Positions 39,675 through 48,831 are shown, counted from the stretch's first letter. The stretch: DNA of 64,000 nt from Rhodospirillales bacterium (GCA_020638175.1 JACKJA010000002.1:1116001-1180000); one strand, 5' to 3'. The notes: generated from the sequence alone by a model not told the origin. Numbers and translations are program-made.

Positions 39675-42196
39675 TAGAAACGATGGAAAAACGGATGATG
39701 ACAGAAAAACCGTCAGGGCGCGCGCAGCGAAGCAATCCAGAGCGTCAATTACGTTTATGGATGACCGCGACGCTGATGCTCTTCGCAATGACGGCCCTTG
39801 TTATACCCTCCGCCGCGCAGGCGGCGTGTAGTTCCCCGGTCGGGGCCGCGGGATCGGTCGGGTATTTCTCGGCCGACTCCACTTATCGCTATTGCGATGA
39901 CACGAACTGGGTGGATATGAGCGCCAAACCGTATTTCATCAACGCCGTAGAATGCGATGGCGTTAATGACTATTTGATGCGCGGCGCCGACCTGACCGGC
40001 AACGCCGATTCCAAAAAAGTCAGCGGCAGCCTGTGGTTTAGAAAAAACGTTACCGGACAGGTTGGTGTGCTTTATATAGTCGAGGGTGGAAGGTTTTTAA
40101 TTCAGACCGAAGTAGGGAATAAAGTTCGTGTGAAAGGCGATATTTCTGCGGGGGGAACGACCGTTTTAAGCTTGGCATCGACGACAACAATCACCGATAC
40201 CGGCTGGCATCACCTGTTGTTTAGTGCCGATCTGGATGTGCCGGGCAGCGCCAAAATGTATATTGATGATGTTGACGTATCCAATGTCGTAACTTTTGAT
40301 GGTGCCAGTGGTAATATTGACTTCACGGCCGCCGAGCATGCGGTGTGTTCCAATGCTTCAAGCGCAGATTTGTTTGACGGGGATGTTGCCGATCTCTGGC
40401 TGGATTTTGGCACTTATATAGACTTTTCAGTTGCCGCCAATCGCCGCAAATTTATTGATGCCGATGGCAATCCCGTCCCCTTGGGCAAAAACGGCGAAGG
40501 ACCAACCGGGACCAGCCCCATTGTTTTCCTGTCCGGCGACACGGCGGACTGGCACACCAACAAGGGCACCGGCGGCGGCTTTACCGAAAACGGCGCGCTG
40601 ACCGATGCGGTCAACGATCCGGGTAACTTACCCTATACCGCCAACGCGGTTCATTTCGACGGCACCAGCGATTATCTGACGCGAGGCGCTGACCTGACCG
40701 GCACGTCCGATTCCCGTAAATTGTTGGTTAGTTACTGGTTCAGACGAGATTCGAGCGGCGTGACGGCCATTGTGGCTTCTACGGATAATTCGCACTTCCT
40801 GACCCAGCATAACTCCAGCGGTCGGATGCTGGTCAAGGCGACAAACGGTGCCGGGGGGGAACTTGTCAATTTGCGTTCGCCGAATGTCTCGGATACGAGC
40901 TGGCACCATTTGATTGCCAGCGTCGATCTGGATATTCTGGGCAGCGGCACCCTTTATTTCGACGATGATCCTTCTGGCACTCTTTTGTACCAGAGTACCG
41001 TCGGGGATAATATCGACTTCACGAACCCTAATTTTGGCATTGGCGCCAACCCGTTTACGGCGGGTGGTAAATTCGACGGCGATCTGGCCGATGTTTATAT
41101 CAACTATGGCGAATATCTGGATTTAACGGTGGAAGCCAACCGCCGCCGGTTTATCGACGCCGCCGGCAATCCTGTTTATCTGGGTGCGGACGGCAGCAAA
41201 CCAACCGGCAACGTTCCCATCGTTTATGTCGCGGGCGATACAGCGACATGGCATACCAACCTGGGCTCTGGCGGTGGCTTTACCGAAAATGGCGCGCTGA
41301 CCGACGCCGGAACGAACCCCGGCTGGAAAAGCAACGGCCTCGTCGGTTACTGGAAACTCGATGAAACCAGCGGCACCATCGCGGCGGACAGCTCCGGCAA
41401 TGGCAACAACGGGACGATGGCTGGCGGATTGGATGCCACCAACGATTCCGTCCCCGGCAAAATAAATACAGCCATCGATTTTGATGGGGGGGATGACACC
41501 GTCCTTTTAGGAAGTCCATCTTTGTTTGATAATATGGATACGTATTACACGTTTTCTGCTTGGATTAAGACGCAAAATGATTTTTCGAGTTGCTGTTCCC
41601 GTATTATTGCGATTTATAAACCCAGTAGTGCTTTGGCGGGAATTGAAATTAGCGCAACTGAACGAGCGCAATTCAACAACAGGGATTCTGCGTCAAGTTC
41701 ATCCGCTCTGTCTGGAGGCCCATCGTTGGCTGATGGAAAATGGCATTTGGTTACGGGTGTTCGTGACAATGCTGATTTTATGCTGTACGTCGATGGCATA
41801 CTTGTAAACAGCAACAATACACCATCAGTCGGTGATACAACAGATGCAGCAACAAATTGGTATATCGGTTCTGCTGCTGGAAGCTCTGAGTGGTATAAAG
41901 GCAGTATTGACGACGCGCGCATCTACAACCGCGCCTTGTCTGGTGATGAAGTTGCCAACCTTTATTGTGAAACCGCCGCCGGAGTTATGGATTACAACGT
42001 GACCGATGACGTGCTGACATTCTGTTCGGGGCTGGGGCGTCATGACATAAACATAACAAACCCCGGCACCGGCGGGACGAGCTGTGCCGCCAGCGGGACG
42101 ATTGCCGCGGCGCCTGTCGGGGCGTGGCAATACGACACAACGAACAAAAAGATGGTTTATTGCGACGGCACCAACTGGCGCAACGCAGGAGAATAA
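39671..42196 (+). CDS. Secreted triple LamG-like protein
   Basis: 841 residues. The ATG at 39671 overlaps the previous stop (ATGA), so translation is coupled. A leader with repeat-derived sequence (R-S-N-P-E-R) leads to a signal core ending A-Q-A near residue 51. A C-S-S-P ... Y-C-D-D-T-N-W module is followed by two related lectin-like domains of about 220 residues (each D-G-x-x-D-Y-L-x-R-G-A-D-L-T-G ... W-H-H-L ... F-T-E-N-G-A-L-T-D), then a third LamG domain of the operon's common type, and two C-x-G-containing modules at the end (last: Y-C-D-G-T-N-W). No membrane anchor, so secreted or held by partners. Confidence 0.82.
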   Translation: MIETMEKRMMTEKPSGRAQRSNPERQLRLWMTATLMLFAMTALVIPSAAQAACSSPVGAAGSVGYFSADSTYRYCDDTNWVDMSAKPYFINAVECDGVNDYLMRGADLTGNADSKKVSGSLWFRKNVTGQVGVLYIVEGGRFLIQTEVGNKVRVKGDISAGGTTVLSLASTTTITDTGWHHLLFSADLDVPGSAKMYIDDVDVSNVVTFDGASGNIDFTAAEHAVCSNASSADLFDGDVADLWLDFGTYIDFSVAANRRKFIDADGNPVPLGKNGEGPTGTSPIVFLSGDTADWHTNKGTGGGFTENGALTDAVNDPGNLPYTANAVHFDGTSDYLTRGADLTGTSDSRKLLVSYWFRRDSSGVTAIVASTDNSHFLTQHNSSGRMLVKATNGAGGELVNLRSPNVSDTSWHHLIASVDLDILGSGTLYFDDDPSGTLLYQSTVGDNIDFTNPNFGIGANPFTAGGKFDGDLADVYINYGEYLDLTVEANRRRFIDAAGNPVYLGADGSKPTGNVPIVYVAGDTATWHTNLGSGGGFTENGALTDAGTNPGWKSNGLVGYWKLDETSGTIAADSSGNGNNGTMAGGLDATNDSVPGKINTAIDFDGGDDTVLLGSPSLFDNMDTYYTFSAWIKTQNDFSSCCSRIIAIYKPSSALAGIEISATERAQFNNRDSASSSSALSGGPSLADGKWHLVTGVRDNADFMLYVDGILVNSNNTPSVGDTTDAATNWYIGSAAGSSEWYKGSIDDARIYNRALSGDEVANLYCETAAGVMDYNVTDDVLTFCSGLGRHDINITNPGTGGTSCAASGTIAAAPVGAWQYDTTNKKMVYCDGTNWRNAGE
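39717..39797. repeat. REP-like element remnant in the leader of the triple-LamG gene
   Basis: GCAGCGAAGCAATCCAGAG ... CTTCGCAATGACGG. Degenerate middle, but both ends match the repeat, and the S-N-P and F-A-M-T reading frames equal those in the upstream paralogue. Confidence 0.55.
41337..41461 (+). repeat. LamG 5' cassette, copy in gene 3 of the operon
   Basis: Differs from the copy at 43148-43272 at about two positions over 125 bases, whereas the LamG cores that follow are unrelated at DNA level. Confidence 0.85.
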
Positions 42197-44491
42197 ATGA
42201 AAAGCATGAGGAACATTTTGTCATTGCGAAAAAAGTGGGAAAGCCTGCCGCGGCAATTAAGTGTCGGGCTTTGCCTTCTTGCCATGGCTGTTGTTTTCCT
42301 CCTGCCCGCCGCCGCCCATGCGGCCTGTTCCAGCCCCGCGGCCAATGCCGGAAAAATGATTTATAATACCGATGCCTCCATGGCCCAGTACTGCGACGGC
42401 ACTGATTGGGTTGCTATGGGTCGGAAGGAAATGGCGGCGCTGAACGCCGACAACATGCCGACCAGCGGGCTTGTCGGCTACTGGAAACTCGATGAAACCT
42501 CCGGCACCACCGCGGCGGATAGTTCGGGGAACGGGAATACCGGGACAATGGCTGGCGGCCTTGATGCCAGTACCGACTCCTTACCCGGCAAGCTGGCCAA
42601 TGCGTTTGATTTCGATGGAACGGATGACTACATCAGGGTGTCGGCGGATCCCGCGTTGAATAACCTTGGTTCTATTACCGTTGCGGCTTGGTTCAAGCCA
42701 AACAACTCTGACCAAGCCGGATTGTTGGGGAGCATAAATGGTGAAGACGGCTCATCTTACAACTTTCTAAGCGTTGATGCAGGTGGAATTCAATGGACCA
42801 ATGAAACTCCAGTCATTGGAACAGCAATTAGGATTGGTGCTGCGACAAGCGTCAACAACTATACCATGCTATCTTCAGAGTTCAACCAAGGGGACTGGAT
42901 TCATGTGGCTTACAGCTATGATGGGCAGAGCGAGAAAATATACATTAATGGAACAGTAAGAAAAATAAACTCAATTAGCGGCACTTTGTGGGGAAATGCG
43001 GAATATGGATTGGTAATTGGTAAGGCATATTCAACGACCACAACAGAGTCAAAAGGCAGTATCGACGATGTCCGCGTATACAATCGCGCGCTAGACGCCA
43101 CTGAAATCGCCTGCCTTGCCGGCGCGGGGCCGTGCAACCTGACCATGGGCCTCGTCGGTCACTGGAAACTCGATGAAACCAGTGGCACCATCGCGGCGGA
43201 CAGCTCCGGCAATGGCAACAACGGGACGATGGCTGGCGGATTGGATGCCACCAACGATTCCGTCCCCGGCAAAATCGGCACCGCGCTGGATTTTGATGGG
43301 GTAGATGATTATGCCGATTTCGGAGATATTAATGCGCTCAACTTTGGGCCAAGTGATGATTTTTCCATCGTTTTGTGGATAAAGACACCTTCTACGAACC
43401 AGCCTGATACGGCTTCAACGAGTAATACAATTATTAATAAATGGAATAGTACGGCGGCTTATCCGTTTGGTGTTAGATATTATAATCACACGCATCCCGG
43501 AAGTGGAAAATACTGGATAGGGCGATATGATGCTTCCAATAATCCTGCAACGACCACATCATCTACGTATAATGATGACCAATGGCACCACCTATCGTTT
43601 GTCAAAAATGGCGGTACTCTATATCTGTATATGGATGGCTTGCTTGATAACACTGTTACCGATACGACAACAGGATCTATGGCCAATACAAATCATTTTA
43701 CATTGGGCCAAAGGGCCAATGGTGTCTATCCTTACAAGGGTCAGATCGACGATGTCCGCATCTACAATCGTGCCTTGTCTTCTTCCGAAATCGGGCAGCT
43801 TTATTGTCAGGGCGTGCCGGGGAAAATCGAATACGACGCCGACGATCACGTGATGCAGTTTTGCTCGGACCAAGGGCTGCATCCGATGGGGAAGGCGCTG
43901 TCTCCTGCGCCCACAATCTGTCCCAATATTGGAGATGTCTGTCCGGATGGCAGTGTGTATGCGGGAGAAGTGTTGGGAACGAAGCTTTATGTTCCGCCTG
44001 CGGATCAGAGTGCCAGCGCAAAATGGTATTTATGGTTTAGCAGTCAGGTTACCGGCGCGACGTCTAATACGGATGGGGCTTCCAATCAGTCGATTATCGT
44101 AAGCAATTTCAGTCCGCTATCCAATTATCCTGCTTTTGAAGTTTGCGAAAATCTAAGTTTTGCCGGGCACTCAGACTGGTTCTTGCCGGCAATTTCGCAG
44201 CTCACTGTTCTTTATACGAACAGAGTTCCTATCGGTGGCTTTTCGACGGACGATTACTGGAGTTCAACTGAGTTTGATGGGGGCGCGGCAAAGTACAAGA
44301 ATTTTAATACGGGTATCAGTAATACAAATAGCAAAGCCGATGGCGGTGTTCATCCTATTCGCTGTGTGCGTACCGGCCAGCCCTATAGCTGCTTCAACCC
44401 CAACGGGGTCGAGGGGCAGATGATCTACAACACCGATTTCAATGCCATGCAGTATTGCAACGGGGTGGACTGGATCAAGGTCGGGAAATAG
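42197..44491 (+). CDS. Secreted LamG-LamG-DUF1566 protein
   Basis: 764 residues; the ATG directly follows the TAA of the previous gene, with AGGAG about five bases ahead. Signal peptide core about 21-40 ending A-H-A. Order: C-S-S-P ... Y-C-D-G-T-D-W module; LamG 1 (G-L-V-G-Y-W-K-L-D-E ... S-I-D-D-V-R-V-Y-N-R-A-L); LamG 2 (V-G-H-W-K-L-D-E ... D-D-V-R-I-Y-N-R-A-L); a C-S-D-Q-G module; DUF1566 (D-W-F-L-P-A-I-S-Q-L, Y-W-S-S-T-E, R-C-V-R-T-G); terminal Y-C-N-G-V-D-W module. Last gene of the block; I see no clear terminator before tRNA-Leu. Confidence 0.82.
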   Translation: MKSMRNILSLRKKWESLPRQLSVGLCLLAMAVVFLLPAAAHAACSSPAANAGKMIYNTDASMAQYCDGTDWVAMGRKEMAALNADNMPTSGLVGYWKLDETSGTTAADSSGNGNTGTMAGGLDASTDSLPGKLANAFDFDGTDDYIRVSADPALNNLGSITVAAWFKPNNSDQAGLLGSINGEDGSSYNFLSVDAGGIQWTNETPVIGTAIRIGAATSVNNYTMLSSEFNQGDWIHVAYSYDGQSEKIYINGTVRKINSISGTLWGNAEYGLVIGKAYSTTTTESKGSIDDVRVYNRALDATEIACLAGAGPCNLTMGLVGHWKLDETSGTIAADSSGNGNNGTMAGGLDATNDSVPGKIGTALDFDGVDDYADFGDINALNFGPSDDFSIVLWIKTPSTNQPDTASTSNTIINKWNSTAAYPFGVRYYNHTHPGSGKYWIGRYDASNNPATTTSSTYNDDQWHHLSFVKNGGTLYLYMDGLLDNTVTDTTTGSMANTNHFTLGQRANGVYPYKGQIDDVRIYNRALSSSEIGQLYCQGVPGKIEYDADDHVMQFCSDQGLHPMGKALSPAPTICPNIGDVCPDGSVYAGEVLGTKLYVPPADQSASAKWYLWFSSQVTGATSNTDGASNQSIIVSNFSPLSNYPAFEVCENLSFAGHSDWFLPAISQLTVLYTNRVPIGGFSTDDYWSSTEFDGGAAKYKNFNTGISNTNSKADGGVHPIRCVRTGQPYSCFNPNGVEGQMIYNTDFNAMQYCNGVDWIKVGK
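42220..42258. repeat. REP-like element remnant in the leader of the LamG-LamG-DUF1566 gene
   Basis: GTCATTGCGAA ... CCGCGGCAATT, encoding L-S-L-R-K-K of the signal peptide n-region. Weaker match than the other copies. Confidence 0.45.
43148..43300 (+). repeat. LamG 5' cassette, copy in gene 4 of the operon
   Basis: Near-identical to 41337-41461 over 125 bases and to 38301-38457 in part. Confidence 0.85.
43745..43893 (+). repeat. LamG 3' cassette, copy in gene 4 of the operon
   Basis: Partner of 38865-39013, offset 4880 bases, about three mismatches in 149. Confidence 0.88.
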
Positions 44492-44564
44492 GCAAAACAG
44501 CTTTTTCCTATTCTCTCTTGCATTTTTAATTGTTTCCGATTATTTCTATTCGCTCCTCAGGTAT

Positions 44565-44651
44565 GCGGGTATGGCGGAATTGGTAGACGCGCCAGACTCA
44601 AAATCTGGTGTCCGCAAGGACGTGTCAGTTCGACTCTGACTACCCGTACCA
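44565..44651 (+). tRNA. tRNA-Leu(CAA)
   Basis: 87 bases, class II with a long variable arm. Acceptor GCGGGTA pairs with TACCCGT (first pair G-U), followed by A and an encoded CCA. Anticodon stem CCAGA/TCTGG encloses CTCAAAA, so the anticodon is CAA. T-arm loop is GTTCGAC-like. A likely substrate of the TrmL encoded at 1495-1944. Confidence 0.96.
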
Positions 44652-44771
44652 TCTATAGCCGTTCCTCTTTCCTTTTTTACATCGTTACATCGTCGCTTAC
44701 GTATGTTTAATACGTTTCGCTCCTTGTGCCTTGTGAAAAAGAAAATTGAAACGCCTATAGGCTCCCAAAAA

Positions 44772-47606
44772 TTATTTCGCTTTTAGCATTCCTTTTAAAA
44801 ACCGCCCCGTATAACTTTTGGGCGCCGCCGCGATATCCTCGGGTGTGCCGGTGGCAATGACCATCCCGCCTTTATCGCCGCCCTCCGGCCCGATATCGAT
44901 AATGTGATCGGCTGTCTTGATAACGTCCAGATTATGCTCGATCACAACGACGGTATTCCCCTGATCGACGAGGGCATGCAGAACCTCCAGAAGCTTTTTG
45001 ACATCGGCGAAATGCAGGCCCGTTGTTGGTTCGTCAAGGATGTAGAGCGTTTTGCCGGTTGAACGGCGGGACAGCTCCTTGGACAGCTTCACGCGCTGCG
45101 CCTCCCCGCCCGACAGGGTTGTGGCTTGCTGCCCGACCTTCAGATATCCCAGCCCGACGGATTTCAGGGTTTCCATCTTGTCACGAATCGACGGCACGGC
45201 TTTGAAAAATGATGCTGCTTCTTCAATCGTCATATCAAGGACATCGGCTATCGATTTGTTTTTAAATTTAATATCCAATGTTTCACGGTTATAACGCGCG
45301 CCTTTGCATTCCTCGCAGGTCACATAGACATCGGGCAGGAAATGCATCTCGATCTTGATAACACCATCACCGCTGCACGCTTCACAGCGCCCTCCCTTGA
45401 CGTTGAACGAAAACCGTCCCGGCTTGTAGCCGCGCATTTTGGCCTCCGGCAGACCGGAAAACCAGTCACGGATTGGTGAAAACGCCCCGGTATAGGTCGC
45501 CGGGTTGGAGCGCGGTGTCCGGCCAATGGGGGACTGGTCGATATCAATGACCTTGTCGATAAACTCAAGACCTTCAAGCGTGTCAAAGGGCAGGGGATTG
45601 TCGCGTGTTTTGTTCAGGCGCTGGTTAACCGCCTTGTACAGCGTGTCGAGCGTCAGAGTCGATTTTCCTGATCCCGAAACCCCGGTGATGCAGGTGAACG
45701 TCCCCAGCGGAATTTGGGCGTCGACGTTTTTCAGGTTGTTCCCGGTAGCGCCGGTGACGGACAAAAACCGTTTGGCTTTTCCTTTGCGCCGTTTGGCCGG
45801 TAGCGGGATTTCTTCGACGCCCGTCAGGTACCGCCCGGTAATACTGTCCGGGCAATTCATCACGTCTTGCGGCGTGCCGCTGACAACGATCTCACCGCCA
45901 TGTGTTCCGGCTCCCGGCCCCATATCGATCAGGTGATCGGCCAGCCGGATGGCGTCTTCGTCATGCTCGACCACCAACACCGTATTCCCCAGATCGCGTA
46001 GCCGTTGGAGAGTCTCCAGCAGGCGGTTGTTATCACGCTGATGCAGGCCGATCGACGGTTCATCCAGAACATATAAAACACCCGTCAGGCCGGAACCGAT
46101 CTGGCTAGCCAGCCGGATACGCTGGCTTTCCCCGCCTGATAATGTTCCTGATTTCCGTGATAGTGTCAGGTAATCGAGTCCGACATTGGTCAAAAACGTC
46201 AGACGCTCGTTGATCTCTTTCAGGATTTTTTCGGCAATCGCCTTTTGCTGTTTGTTCAGCTTGTCATGAACGGCGGCGAACCATGTCTGTGCTTCTCCAA
46301 TCCCCAGATCAGCAATTTCGGCAATGTGCTTACCGGAAATCTTGACCGCCAGCGCTTCGGGTTTCAGGCGTTTGCCTTCACACGCTTCGCAAGGCGCACC
46401 GGCGCGGTAGTTTTCCAGTTTGTCGCGCTGGCTGTTGCTGTCGGTTTCGAGCATGCGGCGTTCAAGGTTCGGGATAACGCCTTCGAACGGTTTGTTACTC
46501 TTCCACGCATTGTCGCTTTTGCTCGTGTAAACAATTTTGATCGGTGTAGTGCCCGACCCGTAAAGAATGATTTCCTGATGTTTCCTATCCAGATCCTTCC
46601 ACGGTACATCGATCCGGAACCCGTAATGTTCGCCGACCGCCTTCATGGCTTGCAGATAGAACGTCTTGAACCCGCCGTTCCACGGGGCAATCGCTCCTTC
46701 TTCCAGCGTCATGTTGACATCGGGTACCACCAGGGTTTCATCGAAATACATCCGCATCCCCAGACCGTCACAAGACGGACAGGCCCCATGCGGGTTGTTA
46801 AAGGAAAATAGCCGCGGCTCGATTTCCGGGATCGTAAAACCGGACACGGGACAGGCAAATTGCTCGGAAAACAAGGTTTGTTCACCGCTCGTCGCGTTTT
46901 CGGCGATGACCAGCCCGTTTGCCAGAGATAACGCGGTTTCCAGCGAATCCGCCAGCCGCGTCCCAATGTCATCGCGGACGACGAGGCGATCGACGACGAC
47001 CTCGATATCATGCTTGAATTTCTTGTCGAGCACGGGGGCGTCTTCAATCTCGTAAAGCGTACCGTCGATTTTGACACGCTGGAAACCTTTCTTGCGGAGA
47101 TCGGCCAACTCCTTGCGGTATTCACCCTTACGCCCGCGCACGATCGGGGCCAGCAGGTATAACTTCGTGCCGTCTTCCATCGCCATGATCCGGTCGACCA
47201 TCTGGGTTACCGTCTGGCTTTCGATCGGTTTGCCGGTCGCCGGAGAGTAGGGAATGCCCACCCGCGCCCATAACAGGCGCATATAGTCATAGATTTCCGT
47301 GACCGTGCCGACCGTCGAACGCGGGTTTTTGGATGTGGTTTTCTGTTCGATGGAAATGGCCGGGGATAGCCCCTCGATACTGTCAACATCCGGCTTGGAC
47401 ATCAGCTCAAGAAATTGCCGTGCATAGGCTGACAGGCTTTCAACATAACGGCGCTGCCCCTCGGCATAGATGGTGTCAAAGGCAAGGGACGATTTCCCCG
47501 ATCCCGACAGGCCGGTAATGACCACGAGCTTGTCACGCGGGATATCCACGTTGATGTTTTTCAGATTATGTTCCCGCGCCCCGCGGATGGAAATGGTCGT
47601 CAGCAT
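44772..47606 (-). CDS. uvrA: Excinuclease ABC subunit A
   Basis: A 944-residue damage-recognition ATPase of nucleotide excision repair. Both ABC modules are present: Walker A G-L-S-G-S-G-K-S-S near residue 33 and G-V-S-G-S-G-K-S-T near 645, each with an L-S-G-G-E signature. Zinc-binding cysteines C-P-S-C ... C-E-A-C and C-E-A-C ... C-E-E-C are intact. Length is normal. It is divergent from ssb, and a LexA-like site is in the shared promoter region, fitting SOS control of both. Confidence 0.97.
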   Translation of the reverse strand: MLTTISIRGAREHNLKNINVDIPRDKLVVITGLSGSGKSSLAFDTIYAEGQRRYVESLSAYARQFLELMSKPDVDSIEGLSPAISIEQKTTSKNPRSTVGTVTEIYDYMRLLWARVGIPYSPATGKPIESQTVTQMVDRIMAMEDGTKLYLLAPIVRGRKGEYRKELADLRKKGFQRVKIDGTLYEIEDAPVLDKKFKHDIEVVVDRLVVRDDIGTRLADSLETALSLANGLVIAENATSGEQTLFSEQFACPVSGFTIPEIEPRLFSFNNPHGACPSCDGLGMRMYFDETLVVPDVNMTLEEGAIAPWNGGFKTFYLQAMKAVGEHYGFRIDVPWKDLDRKHQEIILYGSGTTPIKIVYTSKSDNAWKSNKPFEGVIPNLERRMLETDSNSQRDKLENYRAGAPCEACEGKRLKPEALAVKISGKHIAEIADLGIGEAQTWFAAVHDKLNKQQKAIAEKILKEINERLTFLTNVGLDYLTLSRKSGTLSGGESQRIRLASQIGSGLTGVLYVLDEPSIGLHQRDNNRLLETLQRLRDLGNTVLVVEHDEDAIRLADHLIDMGPGAGTHGGEIVVSGTPQDVMNCPDSITGRYLTGVEEIPLPAKRRKGKAKRFLSVTGATGNNLKNVDAQIPLGTFTCITGVSGSGKSTLTLDTLYKAVNQRLNKTRDNPLPFDTLEGLEFIDKVIDIDQSPIGRTPRSNPATYTGAFSPIRDWFSGLPEAKMRGYKPGRFSFNVKGGRCEACSGDGVIKIEMHFLPDVYVTCEECKGARYNRETLDIKFKNKSIADVLDMTIEEAASFFKAVPSIRDKMETLKSVGLGYLKVGQQATTLSGGEAQRVKLSKELSRRSTGKTLYILDEPTTGLHFADVKKLLEVLHALVDQGNTVVVIEHNLDVIKTADHIIDIGPEGGDKGGMVIATGTPEDIAAAPKSYTGRFLKGMLKAK

Positions 47607-47620
47607 GGGGAAAAACGTCT

Positions 47621-47635
47621 GTTCCTGTAAAGTTT
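47621..47635. promoter_or_regulatory. LexA/SOS-box-like site between uvrA and ssb
   Basis: GTTC-N7-GTTT, one base off the alphaproteobacterial LexA consensus GTTC-N7-GTTC, 15 bases upstream of the uvrA start codon and shared with ssb. Position in a uvrA-ssb divergent promoter raises confidence. Confidence 0.5.
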
Positions 47636-47714
47636 ACTCTTTTCATCTGCCGGGCAGAGTCTATAGTTACCTATATTCCACGCACCCTTTAGTAAAGAGA
47701 AGAAAGAAGAGAAT

Positions 47715-48209
47715 ATGGCTGGCAGTGTCAATAAAGTTATTTTGATCGGGAACCTGGGCAACGAACCGGAAGTGCGCACGATGCAGTCCGGCGACAAGGT
47801 TGTGAATTTGTCGATCGCCACATCCGAGAGCTGGAAAGACAAGGCAACCGGCGAGCGCAAGGAAAAAACTGAATGGCACCGCGTGGTTGTCTTTAATCAG
47901 GGCTTGGTCAATGTGTGCGAAAATTACCTGCATAAAGGCTCCAAGGTTTATATCGAAGGCCAGCTGGAAACCCGTTCATGGGAACAGGACGGCCAGAAAA
48001 AATACACGACGGAAGTTGTGTTGCGCCCGTTCCGCGGCGAACTGACCATGCTGGATTCCCGCAATCAGGGCGGCTCCGGCTTTGGCGGGGGCCAGCAAGG
48101 CGGCGGGTTCCAGGATAACGGCCCGCAGCAATCCTATGGCGCGGCTCCGGCACAGGCTGCTGCGGCGCCGGCCCCGGTCGATGATCTCGAAGATGAAATA
48201 CCGTTCTAG
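47715..48209 (+). CDS. ssb: Single-stranded DNA-binding protein
   Basis: A 164-residue SSB. N-terminal OB fold with N-K-V-I-L-I-G-N-L-G-N-E-P-E-V-R, T-E-W-H-R-V-V-V-F and the S-K-V-Y-I-E-G-Q-L-E-T-R segment, then a Gly/Gln-rich disordered linker and the acidic tip D-L-E-D-E-I-P-F that recruits repair and replication partners. Divergent from uvrA. Confidence 0.97.
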   Translation: MAGSVNKVILIGNLGNEPEVRTMQSGDKVVNLSIATSESWKDKATGERKEKTEWHRVVVFNQGLVNVCENYLHKGSKVYIEGQLETRSWEQDGQKKYTTEVVLRPFRGELTMLDSRNQGGSGFGGGQQGGGFQDNGPQQSYGAAPAQAAAAPAPVDDLEDEIPF

Positions 48210-48241
48210 GCTTTAACCTGTTTCCAAGGAGTAATACTGAA

Positions 48242-48691
48242 ATGATGCGTTTTTTATGGGCGTTCGCGCTGGTTGCTTTTTTGCCGCTTGCCGCTATGGC
48301 ACAGGATGAGGCCGTTTCGGCAGATATGCAAAAACGTCTGGAGCTGGCGCGGCAAATGCACATCATCAAACCGGTGTACCAGCAGGTCGAAGCCGTTGTG
48401 ACGCAGATTGTCCGCAATGTCCCGCCGGAAAAACAGGAAGAATTTGTGAATGCCATCAACCAGTCCGTTGATAACGAAAAGCTGGAAAAGATATCGGTCG
48501 AGGCTATGGCCGAAACCTTCACCGCTGCGGAATTGGAGAAAATGGTGGCGTATTTCGGATCGGACGAAGCTAAGTCGATCACCGAAAAGCTGCCGGTTTA
48601 TCAGGCGATTGTCGAACCCGAAATCCAGAAGATGATGGATGCCGCCTTGATGAAACTTCGCACGGGCGCCCCGGCGGATGAGGCAAAATAG
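48242..48691 (+). CDS. DUF2059 family periplasmic protein
   Basis: A 149-residue protein with a clear signal peptide (M-R-F-L-W-A-F-A-L-V-A-F-L-P-L-A-A-M-A, cleavage after residue about 20). The mature part is helical with the DUF2059 pattern A-E-T-F-T-A-A-E-L-E-K-M-V-A-Y-F-G-S-D-E-A-K-S-I. Function of the family is unknown. It follows ssb by 32 bases. Confidence 0.87.
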   Translation: MMRFLWAFALVAFLPLAAMAQDEAVSADMQKRLELARQMHIIKPVYQQVEAVVTQIVRNVPPEKQEEFVNAINQSVDNEKLEKISVEAMAETFTAAELEKMVAYFGSDEAKSITEKLPVYQAIVEPEIQKMMDAALMKLRTGAPADEAK

Positions 48692-48734
48692 CCTCTCTTT
48701 TCCCCGTTATCAAATTTAACCCCTGATATCATCG

Positions 48735-48760
48735 AAAAACCTTGGTTTTTTGTGCTTTTT
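48735..48760 (+). terminator. Possible terminator after the DUF2059 gene
   Basis: AAAAAC-CTTG-GTTTTT short hairpin followed by a T-rich run. Low stem GC, so only moderately convincing. Confidence 0.4.
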
Positions 48761-48831
48761 CCGTTGTTTTAACGGGGGGGATTTGCTACTGATAAACGGT
48801 TAATTTGAATCGCGGAAAGCCACGGAAAATC

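Noticed and set aside
24470..44491. Prophage or phage-tail module, suggested by the S74 domain and tail-fibre-like linkers
   Set aside because: No terminase, capsid, portal, baseplate, lysis or integrase genes are nearby. The genes carry signal peptides and membrane helices, and they are flanked by ordinary chromosomal genes.
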